From positions 248,001 through 312,000 of the forward strand of contig CBDFGO010000003.1 of NCBI GenBank assembly GCA_965247125.1: a DNA stretch of 64,000 nt, read 5' to 3'. Every line of letters starts with the position of its first letter. The first letter of the stretch is position 1. The stretch comes from CALBJU01 sp965247125 (GTDB lineage: Bacteria > Bacteroidota > Rhodothermia > Rhodothermales > UBA10348). Shown here piece after piece: positions 15,721-24,458 of this stretch. The translations under genes and the position numbers were made by a program. The notes beneath the pieces are model-generated. The model was not told where the DNA came from. It saw nothing but the letters and a program-made list of their open reading frames with translations, and ran no database searches.

Positions 15721-18048
15721 CTCAGTGGTATCGAAGAAAACCTTATCGCCCAAAATGCAAACCGGGCTCTGGTGGCACTCTCGGCGATCCGGAGGCAAGA
15801 AAAAAATTATCTCCTGAGTGGCGATCAACAATTCGTTGATGGTGTGCACGATGGCGTCGACAGACTATTGGATGAACTCGCACGAAGAGATCTAGCGGCG
15901 TCCATAGACGAAGCCTCATTCGCTACTGTCACCGGTTACCAACACGACTTCGATCAGTTGGTCTCGCTCGTGCAGCAGGGAGAATGGATTCGTGACGAGT
16001 TGGATTATTTCCAGACAGCGATTGGAGCAACTCTTCGACGCGTCATCAGCGTCGAACAGGCACGTGCTCGCAGGTTTTTGTGGTCGGCTTTGGGCCTGAT
16101 GCTCACGGCATTTGTGTTTGGCATCGTGTACTCCATGTATGTGACTCGAACCGTTCTGCGGCCTCTCGAACATTTAAACTCCTTCGTCAAAAAGATCGGT
16201 GGAGGAGGAGAAATCTCAGAGGATCACTGGGAGTCCTATAGTGACAATCCGGGTGAGATCAGTGAGTTGGTAAACTCGTTCCGTGACGTGGCCAGCCTGG
16301 TCAGCGTTCGACGGACGGCAGGAGATGAGCTCCAAGCAGCCGTGAAACAGCTCCAACAGTCCCAAGAAGAACTCAAAAACCGAACGAAGCAGCTGCAGGA
16401 CGCCCGGAAGCAAATTGGGTTGACTCGAGAGGGTGCCGAAAGGTCTGCCAAGAAAAATGCCGAAAATCTGGCCAGCATGAGCCATGAGCTTCGAACGCCC
16501 ATGAATGGCATCATTGGAATGGCGAGCCTGCTGTCCACGCACGACATGAACGCCGATCAGCGGGAAATCGTAGACGTCATTCGAACCAGCGGTGAGTCGC
16601 TGCTGGGCATTGTGAATCATGTGCTTGATTTTTCCAAGATAGATGCTGGAGGCGTCTCGCTGGAAGAAGAGCCGTTCAGTGTACGGAGCTGTGTAGAGGA
16701 TGCCCTCGGAATGGTGACCCGCCAGGCTGCGGATAAGGGACTGGACCTGTCTTGTCAGTTCGACCCTCAGATTCCCGCTGAGATCATCGGTGACAGATCA
16801 AGAATTAAACAGATTCTGGTCAACCTATTGGGCAATGCTGTCAAGTTCACCGAGAAGGGTGAGGTGCATGTCCGGCTCAACCTGGGAGAACACACTTCGA
16901 CCTCGCTTCAGATTCTTTTCTCTGTCCAGGATACAGGAATCGGGATAGAAGACCATAAACTTGCGTGGCTTTTTGATCCATTTACGCAGGCGGAGACCGC
17001 CACGTCTAATAAATTCGGTGGTACCGGCCTTGGGCTATCGATCAGTCAAGGCTTAGCGGGATTGATGGGAGGATCTGTTTGGGTCGACAGTCATTTCGGA
17101 GCTGGAAGCACCTTTCATTTCGAGATACCGTTCAGCGTCACGGAGAATGCATCATTCCCCGACGTCAAATCGCTCGACGAAAACGGGCGCGTGCTGGTCT
17201 TGAACAAAACATACCTGTTTGGAACTGCACTGCGAGCTTCACTGGCGCAGGTGGGGATCAGCGTGACAAGCGTGGACAATCAGGCTGAGGCGTCCAAACT
17301 GATCGCTACCGAGGACTTTCTGGCGGTCTTCGTCAATGAAGGCACGAGTGGGTTTAATAGTGTAGAGGGAGAGACGGTCGCCGGTAATTTGCGAAAAATC
17401 GCTCCTAGCCTCCCGGTCGTGTTGCTGCGTCACATCGACCAAAACTTCAAAGTGGAGTCCGTCGAGTGTCTGCTGAAACCTATTCGTCAATCCTCATTAC
17501 ATGCAACGCTGGCGCGTGTCAGCGACAAAATCGAGCCACTGGAAAACATCCAAGATCCTGAGGCCAAAACCGGTACACGAGAAGGACATCCGGAGCTGCA
17601 GCACGAGGGTGATCGCGCGGCGATCCCAAGGTTGAGACAATCGGTTCTTCTGGTTGAAGACAATCTGGTGAATCAGAAGGTGGGCGTTCGAATGCTGGAA
17701 AAACTGAACTGTGAAGTAGATGTTGTTGCCAGCGGAGAAGAAGCAATCGAAGCCGTACGAAATGGAGCGTATTCCTTCATCTTCATGGACATTCAGATGC
17801 CGGGAATGGATGGACTTGAGGCAACGCGCAAAATCCGAGAGCTTGAGTCAGTGAACAGGCGCCCCTTCATCATCGCGTTGACGGCTAACGCATCGACCAA
17901 TGACCGGCACAGTTGCATCGAGGCGGGCATGGACGACTATGCGGCTAAACCCGTCAAGTCTCCAACGCTTGAACTACTGCTGGATCGCTACTCGGATCAG
18001 GGCTCGAGATCAGGTCAAGAATCGGTGCCATCGGACCCAATAGCCTAG

Positions 18049-18360
18049 CTACTCCTTTCCCGTCACGGAAGACAGTGCACTTTTCTCAATTCGAAGTTTG
18101 GTGTTATTGTCGACCTGAACGAGAACAGACGATTCATCAACCTGCGTAACGGTTCCATGAAGTCCTCCGATGGTAACGACACGATCATTCTTCTTGACCG
18201 CTTCAACCATTTGCTTCCGTGTGTCTTCCTTTTTCTTTTGAGGTCTGATGATCAAGAAATAAAAGACGAGAAAAATCAGGATCAGAGGAAAAAATACGGC
18301 CAGCGGATTGGCCGTTTCACCACCTGGGGCGCCTAGAAGGAAGTAGGTGTAGGGCGACAT
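18049..18360 (-). CDS. yajC: Preprotein translocase subunit YajC
   Basis: From the ATG at 18360 a 103-residue protein with one N-terminal membrane helix (LAVFFPLILIFLVFYFLII) followed at once by RPQKKKEDTRKQM, then the small domain VKKNDRVVTIGGLHGTVTQV. This is the standard YajC layout; it works with SecDF at the Sec translocon. An ATG at 18402 would add 14 residues (MGTFAPAFPFSRTY) lacking family similarity. It is convergent with the disrupted kinase gene, the stops touching. Confidence 0.94.
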   Translation of the reverse strand: MSPYTYFLLGAPGGETANPLAVFFPLILIFLVFYFLIIRPQKKKEDTRKQMVEAVKKNDRVVTIGGLHGTVTQVDESSVLVQVDNNTKLRIEKSALSSVTGKE

Positions 18361-18444
18361 GTACGTGCGGGAAAATGGAAATGCTGGGGCAAAAGTGCCC
18401 AAATATACAGCGACAGTCTGACTTGCGCAGGACCCCGGTAGATC

Positions 18445-19731
18445 TCAGGCGAACAGGAGCCTAAGATAGAAAAGCGGGGAGACCAATTTCTCGCGTTCGT
18501 CGAGGTCGTCAAACATGCAGCTTATCGCATCCGCAACCTCGACCGACCGTGCCGCTTTTCTGACGACGGTATTGAGCAGCCACTTCCAGTTTCCAAGCCG
18601 CTGCATGGCGTGACTGAGTCTGAATTCACCTTTGAGCAGTTCACTGACCTCGCGTTCATAGGTTTTGAGGAAGCTTCTGTCAAACGATTGATTTTCATGA
18701 GCCTGATGAGCCCACTTCGCGGCATGCATACCGCTGACCATGGCATTCCCGATTCCCTCTCCGGTAAATGGGTCGATCAGCGAAGCCGCATCTCCGAGAA
18801 GCATCCAGCCGTCTCCAGCCATTTGTCTCGGTTTGGACCCGAGGGGAAGTCCCCATCCTTTTGTGCTGCCCAGTTTTGTAGCGTGCTTGAATCGGTCCTG
18901 GAAACGAGGATGCGCCACCAACAGGTCGAGTAGCGGCTTCAACTTGACGCCCTTCTTTTTGATGGCCTTTGAGAGCATTCCAACGCCAATGTTGGAGATT
19001 CCATCCGCCATCGGAAAAATCCAGAAGTAGCCCGGTATGGATTCTTCGACAAAGTGGATTTCAATGTGATTACGTTCATGAAATCCGGTCACACCCTCGT
19101 AGTAGGCTCGGATTCCGGCTACGTAATGGTCTTCATCGAGTTGATCGAGACCCAGTTCGCGAACGACAATGGAGTACGCGCCGTCGGCTCCGATGACCAG
19201 CGGCGCATAGATCTTTCGGGAAGTCCCATCGGATTCGGTGATAGTCACCCCGGTCACTTTATCACCATCCCGAAGCAGCGCCGTGACGGTCACTCGTTCG
19301 CGGAATTCCACACCTTCGGCACGAGCCAGGTTTACCAGAATATCATCGAACGTTTCGCGTGCGCAGACAAAGCCGGGAGCGATGGGTCGATCAAGAGCTT
19401 TCGTGAACGGAATCGCGACTTCATCGCCCGCGGGGCTGCTGAAAGTCACTCCCCAAGAACCGAGGCAGTCGTCCCGTTGAAAGTGATCAATGAGCCCTAA
19501 TTCTTTCAGCGCATCCACACTCTTTCCACTGATCGCGTCGCCACAGATCTTATCTCGCGGGAAGGATTCTTTGTCCAGCATCAGCACTCGTAGTCCTTTG
19601 CGGGACATGAGCGTGGCAGTCGTTGCTCCGCCTGGTCCGGCTCCCACAACAATGACGTCGTACATGTGGCCTGGGTGATTACTGATGGCTGAGTCGAAAG
19701 ATAGCACACCTTTCGTCTCCGATTCCGACAT
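18445..19731 (-). CDS. Geranylgeranyl reductase-family FAD-dependent oxidoreductase
   Basis: A 428-residue flavoprotein. The dinucleotide motif is DVIVVGAGPGGATTATLMSRKG near residue 25, then the family motif FPRDKICGDAISGKSVDAL, and the second FAD contact GDAASLIDPFTGEGIGNAM. This is the GGR/ChlP-like group that saturates prenyl chains or acts on related lipids and quinones. It may start at the internal methionine (MYDVIVVG), since the first 22 residues are non-conserved in appearance. Substrate not predictable. It is upstream of yajC on the same strand (84-bp gap) and just downstream of the SRP RNA gene. Confidence 0.9.
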   Translation of the reverse strand: MSESETKGVLSFDSAISNHPGHMYDVIVVGAGPGGATTATLMSRKGLRVLMLDKESFPRDKICGDAISGKSVDALKELGLIDHFQRDDCLGSWGVTFSSPAGDEVAIPFTKALDRPIAPGFVCARETFDDILVNLARAEGVEFRERVTVTALLRDGDKVTGVTITESDGTSRKIYAPLVIGADGAYSIVVRELGLDQLDEDHYVAGIRAYYEGVTGFHERNHIEIHFVEESIPGYFWIFPMADGISNIGVGMLSKAIKKKGVKLKPLLDLLVAHPRFQDRFKHATKLGSTKGWGLPLGSKPRQMAGDGWMLLGDAASLIDPFTGEGIGNAMVSGMHAAKWAHQAHENQSFDRSFLKTYEREVSELLKGEFRLSHAMQRLGNWKWLLNTVVRKAARSVEVADAISCMFDDLDEREKLVSPLFYLRLLFA

Positions 19732-19749
19732 CCCAGAGTTCGAGCAATA

Positions 19750-19854
19750 AAAAAGGGCAAGCTTACCGTATCGCGACGCTACAACCTCCTACCGCTGCTG
19801 CCTTCCGGCCCTGACGGAGTTCAGAGGGAGCTGTCCGTACGGGACTTGCCCTTT
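19750..19854 (-). ncRNA. ffs: Signal recognition particle RNA (bacterial small type)
   Basis: On the minus strand the segment contains GTCAGGGCCGGAAGGCAGCAGC, the highly conserved domain IV tetraloop region that binds Ffh (split here: GTCAGGGCCGGAAGG then CAGCAGC). The two ends pair as AAGGGCAAG (from 19853) with CTTGCCCTT (to 19753), and a run of T residues follows, serving as terminator. The length of about 100 nt fits the short bacterial 4.5S-type RNA. It is part of the co-translational targeting machinery, as is yajC nearby. Confidence 0.93.
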
Positions 19855-19954
19855 GGCTGCCTCTCAACCCCGCGCCGGTACCCTTGTTCCGTCGTTATCT
19901 CCTAACTTGCACGTCCCATTTGACTGTTCACAATAATTCAATCTGGCGCTGCTG

Positions 19955-21061
19955 ATGGCCTGGGTTTTCGTGGTCCTGTCACTGCTTTATGGCCTCCCGA
20001 TCGCGGCTTTTGCGTTCGGCCACTATCGCGCTCTTCGACGCACGAATCTATGGGAATCGCCCGATCTCACACTCTCGGTGATCATCGCGGCCAGGAACGA
20101 AGCATCGGGCATCAGGGATTGCCTTCTGTCTATACTCAGACAGGAGGAGGTGGGTGAAATAGTGGTGATCGATGACCACTCGACCGATGCTACCTAGGAG
20201 ATCGTTTCAACTATGATCGATCATTCCTCAGGGCGGATTGTTTTGCTGAAAAACGAGAGGGGTGTCGGAAAGAAGGCGGCACTTCTTCAGGGAGTCGAAG
20301 CGAGCAAGAGCGAGATTATTCTTGTGACAGACGCGGATTGCCACCTTCCAGTGGGTTGGGCCAGGGAAATGAGAGCAAGTTTCGACGAGGAGACGGGTTT
20401 TGTTGTCGGCCCCGTTGTCTTTTCGAAGCCTGGAAATTGGGCGAGTCACATGATATCCCTTGAATGGATTGGGTTTATGGGAATCGCCGCCGGGGCCGTC
20501 GGACTGGGCACTCCTATATTGTGTAGCGGCGCCAATATCGCGTACCGAAAAAGCGTGTTCGAAGAAGTGGGAGGGTATGAGGGCCTCGATCAATTTTCAT
20601 CCGGAGATGACGAGTTGCTCATGCAGCGAATCGCTGACGAGACAAACTGGAAAGTCCGTTTTTGTTCTTCACCCCGGGCTGTTGTCGAGACTGCAGCTCC
20701 GGGTTCTGCCGCCGAATTTCTGGCACAACGTCGCAGGTGGGCTTCAAAAGGAGCACTTTACAACCGAAAATGGCTGGTCGCGATGAACATCGGGTTCTGG
20801 ATTTTCTTTCTGGCCGTTCCAGTTGGCCTCGCAACCAGCATCTGGGTCACCTCCGTTCGAATTCCGTTGGCCATCGCTCTGACAATAAAAGTGATTCCAG
20901 AAATAGCTCTCCTGGCTCAGAGTGCACATTTCTACAAAATGAAGCATTTGATGCGGTTTTTTCTTCCGGCTCAGCCATTTCAGATCGCCTACATTCTGTG
21001 GGCTGGTGTTGCTGGCGCGAGGGGTAATTTGGAATGGAAATCGAGAAAACTTGTTAGATGA
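19955..21061 (+). pseudogene. Membrane glycosyltransferase family 2, interrupted by in-frame TAG
   Basis: A single frame from the ATG at 19955 to the stop at 21061 (368 codons) is broken by TAG at 20195-20197, codon 81. The parts fit one GT2 enzyme: N-terminal membrane helix (FVVLSLLYGLPIAAFAFG), nucleotide-sugar fold start (LSVIIAARNEASGIRDCLLS, VVIDDHSTDAT), then after the stop VTDADCH (DxD), a GDDELLMQRI motif and QRRRW (the QxxRW motif of processive GT2 enzymes) plus two or three C-terminal helices. Only one base separates the TAG from sense codons such as CAG or AAG. A restart at the ATG at 20213 would lack the nucleotide-binding beta strands. The downstream deacetylase start overlaps its stop (ATGA). 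Confidence 0.85.
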
Positions 21062-21759
21062 CATTTTCCGGAAACGGTCCCGACCAAGTCGATACTCTGG
21101 CCTCTTCGATCCATCACTCCAATCGTGGGCCCGGATTGTTGTCGCGCATGATAGGACGGTTTCCGGGACTCTTCTCGTCCAAGTTTAACCGTGAATCGGG
21201 CAAAGTGGCCTATCTAACATTCGATGACGGCCCTTCCGCAGCTTCCCTGATCGTTTCACAAATGCTGAGCGAAAGGAGAATGACCGCCTCGTTTTTTCTC
21301 CTCGGGAGGAAAGTCATCGAGCATCCCGCTCGTGTGCAGGAGCTTCGCGAAGCCGGTCATACCATTGGCTTTCACGGATTCGATCACCTGGATGCCTGGA
21401 TGGTCCCGCCCTCGCGGATACTTGGAGATCTTTCCAAGGGTCTAGGGGTGCTTCGAAATGCTGGCGGGGAGGAGGTCACGTGGTATCGTCCGGCGTTCGG
21501 AAGAGTCACCCCGTGGACGAACGCTTGGGCGAGTAGGGAAGAACTTAGAGTGGTGCTGTGGGATCTGAATTCTCGAGACTACAGAGAAAATCGCAGGCCA
21601 TCCAGGGTAGTACAGGATGTTATTCAGGACATCTTTCCCGGCGCTGTAGTTCTATTACATGAAGAGGGTCGAGCATGGAATGCGATTGAAAACGAGCTGC
21701 CTCCTCTCCTGGATGGATTGTTGGAGATGGGGTATCACGTCAAAGGTCTACCAAATTGA
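21058..21759 (+). CDS. Polysaccharide deacetylase (NodB homology domain)
   Basis: A 233-residue CE4-type enzyme. Motif 1 is LTFDDGPS with the catalytic base and metal Asp, motif 2 is HGFDHLD (two metal His), motif 3 RPAFGR, and motif 5 is VVLLHEEG. The first 45 or so residues have no clear signal peptide, so it may act in the cytoplasm or be exported unconventionally. The start overlaps the previous stop by ATGA, giving translational coupling. It is sandwiched between two GT2 genes, so it probably trims acetyl groups from the glycan or glycolipid they build. This linkage is inference. Confidence 0.93.
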   Translation: MTFSGNGPDQVDTLASSIHHSNRGPGLLSRMIGRFPGLFSSKFNRESGKVAYLTFDDGPSAASLIVSQMLSERRMTASFFLLGRKVIEHPARVQELREAGHTIGFHGFDHLDAWMVPPSRILGDLSKGLGVLRNAGGEEVTWYRPAFGRVTPWTNAWASREELRVVLWDLNSRDYRENRRPSRVVQDVIQDIFPGAVVLLHEEGRAWNAIENELPPLLDGLLEMGYHVKGLPN

Positions 21760-22856
21760 ACCTTCCAGAATACTTGATGGCCGCTGTAATGGGGATGCAG
21801 GTTGCCTGGTGGTGGAACGTTTATAGGTCCTTCGCCCTGGCTCAAAAAAACGCCTGCGTCGAGATGGACCGCGACGGTCCGATGCCTGCGCTTACGGTGA
21901 TCGTGGCAGCCCGAAATGAAGAATCAACCATCGGAGACCTCCTCGCGGCTCTCCGTGCTCAAGAGTATCACCTATTCGAGGTCATCGTCGTTGACGATAA
22001 CTCCGCCGACGATACGACCCGGGAAGTTCTGAAATTCGCGGCGACCGATGATCGGGTCAGGCTCATTCCGTCGGATGGAAGAGGGAAAAAGGCCGCCGTG
22101 GCGAGCGGAATCAATGCTGCACGATACGAGGTGTGTGTGTTTACGGACGCAGATTGTCGACCCGGGCCCTCCTGGCTCGCTCGCCACGGCAGTCTGCACC
22201 GCTCAGAAATAGCTCGGGTGGTTGTCGGTTATGCTCCGCTTCAAACTCCTCGCTCCCTGCTTGGACTGTATCAGCGTTATGAGACAGAAATCAACGCGAT
22301 TTTTTCTGGCGCAGCGATAGGCTCCAGGAGAGCCTATATGGCTACAGGCCGAAATTTCAGCTATACGAAAGCTCTTTTTGAGGTTGTTGGTGGCTTTGAT
22401 CGTCATCTGGAGAGCCTATCGGGAGATGACGATATTCTACTGCAGGATTTTCGGACTCGAACAAATGCTGAAATTTACTGGCTGTCGAAGTCTGACGCAG
22501 CCGTTGAGAGCGATGGTAAAATCACGCTAACGGGTTGGTTCAAGCAGAAAAGACGTCATACATCCGCCGGTCGATATTTTGTCCCGGACGTAAAACTGTC
22601 CCTGATCCTGTATCACGGGCCTCAGATCCTGATGTGGTCGGCGCCGATTGTGATAGGCCTACCCGGCTTAATCATGATTGTGATCGTTCTGGCTTTTCAG
22701 GCTCTTTTCATGGCCAGAGCTCGGCGCGAGTTGAAATCGAGATTTCCACTAATCGCTCTGCCGCTGCTGGCATTTCTGAATGCTCTAAGTATGGCAATCT
22801 TACCAGTTGCTGGTTTTATTGTGCGCCCGCGAGTGTGGGGAGGTCGGACGGAATGA
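21756..22856 (+). CDS. Membrane glycosyltransferase family 2
   Basis: A 366-residue GT2. The start is probably the TTG at 21756 overlapping the deacetylase stop (TTGA), or the ATG at 21777. Motifs: LTVIVAARNEESTIGDLLAALRAQ, VVDDNSADDT, VFTDADCRPG (DxD), SGDDDILLQDF, and QKRRHTSAG at the place of QxxRW. There are membrane helices at the N-terminus and three at the C-terminus (IVIGLPGLIMIVIVLAFQAL, IALPLLAFLNALSMAILPVA). It is a paralogue of the disrupted GT2 upstream, about the same length and layout. The RRH in place of RRW suggests a somewhat different acceptor chemistry. Confidence 0.92.
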   Translation: MNLPEYLMAAVMGMQVAWWWNVYRSFALAQKNACVEMDRDGPMPALTVIVAARNEESTIGDLLAALRAQEYHLFEVIVVDDNSADDTTREVLKFAATDDRVRLIPSDGRGKKAAVASGINAARYEVCVFTDADCRPGPSWLARHGSLHRSEIARVVVGYAPLQTPRSLLGLYQRYETEINAIFSGAAIGSRRAYMATGRNFSYTKALFEVVGGFDRHLESLSGDDDILLQDFRTRTNAEIYWLSKSDAAVESDGKITLTGWFKQKRRHTSAGRYFVPDVKLSLILYHGPQILMWSAPIVIGLPGLIMIVIVLAFQALFMARARRELKSRFPLIALPLLAFLNALSMAILPVAGFIVRPRVWGGRTE

Positions 22857-24424
22857 GACCATCCGATGTACGTACCAGGTGGGCGAGGGTCGGAGCCGGC
22901 CTCTTGCTGTTCGCATTGACGGCTCTCGTTCCCCGTGCGATGGCCCAACTTTCTCCTGAAGTGGAGGAAAGAGTGTTTTCAGCACGCACGGCTCTCATGG
23001 AGATGAGACTTAGTACTGCCGATTCTTTGTTGGCGGCGCCCGGCTTGAGTCTGGATGAGCAGGCTCTCGTTGCGTATCACCGATCCTATATCCCCCTTAT
23101 AGGTGTGTTACTGGCCGACGGACAGAAAAACACAGATCAGTTTTTTGAGCGTTCAGACTTCGCACGCGACTTGCTCCGCGATGCGCCGGATATTCCCTGG
23201 TTCCAATGGTTGTCGGGAGAGGTAGAACTTCAACGCTCTCTGGTCTGGGCGAAAAGAGGAGAATATCTTCGGGCCGGGCTCGCTGCGAACGCCGCATATC
23301 ACCGGTTCCATTCGGCCCATTCTGAAGGCGGTTCTAAACGCGACTCTGAAAGCGGTTCTGAACTCGAAAGTGCTCGCAGGGAGGAGACATACAAAGGGGT
23401 GGGTCTCATGAACCTGGCCATCGGAACCCTTCCCAATCGTTTTCGCCGTCTACTCAGATTTTTCGGGTATCGGGGCTCGCTGGAAGAAGGATTGGATGAG
23501 CTGGCAAGGGCCGCCCGCCGAAGTACATGGAATCAGGAAGAAGCCCTGATAGTGCTTGCGACGGTGGACAAATACGGATTTCCGTCTACGCTCAAAGCCA
23601 TTCCCATCTACGAAGACCTCTGGGAACGTCACTCCGGGAGCCCATTCATCGGTTCGCTCTTTGCGGATGCACTGATTCGAGACCGCCAACCGGGACGTGC
23701 GCTTGAAATCACCCGCGAAAGTAAAACTCATGCAGAGTTACCCGACGTGACGTGGGTCGACTATCTGGATTACTACGAAGGAGAGGCCTTTTTTCGACTC
23801 AATCGATGTGCTGAAGCGGGTGAATCGCTGAAAGCATATTATGACGGCCACGATGGCCCCTCTCTCAAACTCGCAGCGGCCCTCATGCTCGGACAGTGCC
23901 GAGAAATGGCGGGTGACCGAGTCGGCGCAGTAGCCTGGTACGAGCGCATTACAGAGTCTCGCGGATTCGCTGAAGAGGGCGCGGCTGTCCGAGGGGCGAG
24001 ACATCTGGTAGCTCACCCCATGACGGAAGTTGAAAAGGATCTCTTGCGGGCGACCCACCTTTTCAATGCCCGCCTCGATGAACAGGCGCTCTTATTGTAT
24101 GCAGAGGTCCTCGAGCGAGAGAACTTGAATCCGACGTTCCACGCCCAGGCTTCTTACGGTATGGCGAGAATCTTCCACGAAAGTAAGAGGGGGGAAGAAG
24201 CGTTGAACTGGTATCAGAAAGCCATCGATGCCCGTTCAGATCCACTGTCGAAGTGGAGACCATTCTCCATGTTGCATAAGGCTGAAATTTATTCGGAGAT
24301 GGGCGAGACTGCGAAGGCGCTTCGCATGCTGAAGGACCTGGGAAGGGTCAAAGGCGCCTACGATTTCAGATCGTCCATTGAAAACAGGAGTCGCCTGGTT
24401 CGAGAATCTCTGCACGAAGGTTGA
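22853..24424 (+). CDS. TPR-rich exported protein of the glycan operon
   Basis: The ATG at 22853 overlaps the GT2 stop (ATGA) and begins a 523-residue protein with a signal peptide (WARVGAGLLLFALTALVPRA, cleaved after MAQ). The open frame upstream of it overlaps the GT2 gene and is not coding. The mature part is alpha-helical with TPR-like pairs (YYEGEAFFRLNRCAEAGESL, ALMLGQCREMAGDRVGAVAWYERI, YGMARIFHESKRGEEALNWYQKAI). Near residue 160 is a Ser/Glu-rich insertion encoded by a 24-bp imperfect tandem repeat. TPR proteins often act as periplasmic scaffolds in polysaccharide export (compare BcsC, PgaA, AlgK); this role is inference from position. Confidence 0.82.
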   Translation: MRPSDVRTRWARVGAGLLLFALTALVPRAMAQLSPEVEERVFSARTALMEMRLSTADSLLAAPGLSLDEQALVAYHRSYIPLIGVLLADGQKNTDQFFERSDFARDLLRDAPDIPWFQWLSGEVELQRSLVWAKRGEYLRAGLAANAAYHRFHSAHSEGGSKRDSESGSELESARREETYKGVGLMNLAIGTLPNRFRRLLRFFGYRGSLEEGLDELARAARRSTWNQEEALIVLATVDKYGFPSTLKAIPIYEDLWERHSGSPFIGSLFADALIRDRQPGRALEITRESKTHAELPDVTWVDYLDYYEGEAFFRLNRCAEAGESLKAYYDGHDGPSLKLAAALMLGQCREMAGDRVGAVAWYERITESRGFAEEGAAVRGARHLVAHPMTEVEKDLLRATHLFNARLDEQALLLYAEVLERENLNPTFHAQASYGMARIFHESKRGEEALNWYQKAIDARSDPLSKWRPFSMLHKAEIYSEMGETAKALRMLKDLGRVKGAYDFRSSIENRSRLVRESLHEG

Positions 24425-24458
24425 GCGAGCATTATCGGGCGCGTTCGATTTGGACGAT

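Larger units (their letters stand above)
14028..18048 (+). pseudogene. Hybrid histidine kinase/response regulator, disrupted by an IS3 element
   Basis: Two coding parts flank the IS: 14028-14450 and 15724-18048. Joined through CTC (14448-14450 to 15724) they give about 915 residues. Order: GTG start at 14028 (or ATG 14058), first membrane helix (VSLIVIVFVVSFSVLALAFL), extracytoplasmic sensor with the motif IRRQEKNYLLSGD, second helix (FLWSALGLMLTAFVFGIVYS), HAMP-like linker and coiled coil. The HisKA box SHELRTPMNG, an HATPase with NLLGNAVKFTE and GGTGLGLS, a degenerate receiver, and a full receiver (LLVEDN, FMDIQMPGMDG, Lys in AAKPVKSP) follow. As it stands the 5' part reads into the IS and stops at 14519. 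The 3' part could only be expressed from an internal start such as the GTG at 15772, without most of the sensor. Both halves otherwise look intact, suggesting recent disruption. Confidence 0.9.

Noticed and set aside
15772..18048. Independent histidine kinase gene starting at 15772
   Set aside because: The frame is open and in register with the part before the IS and begins in the middle of the sensor domain, so it is the 3' part of the disrupted gene.
22535..22852. Extended N-terminus for the TPR protein
   Set aside because: The extra 106 codons overlap the GT2 gene in another frame; the ATG at 22853 overlaps its stop and starts a proper signal peptide.
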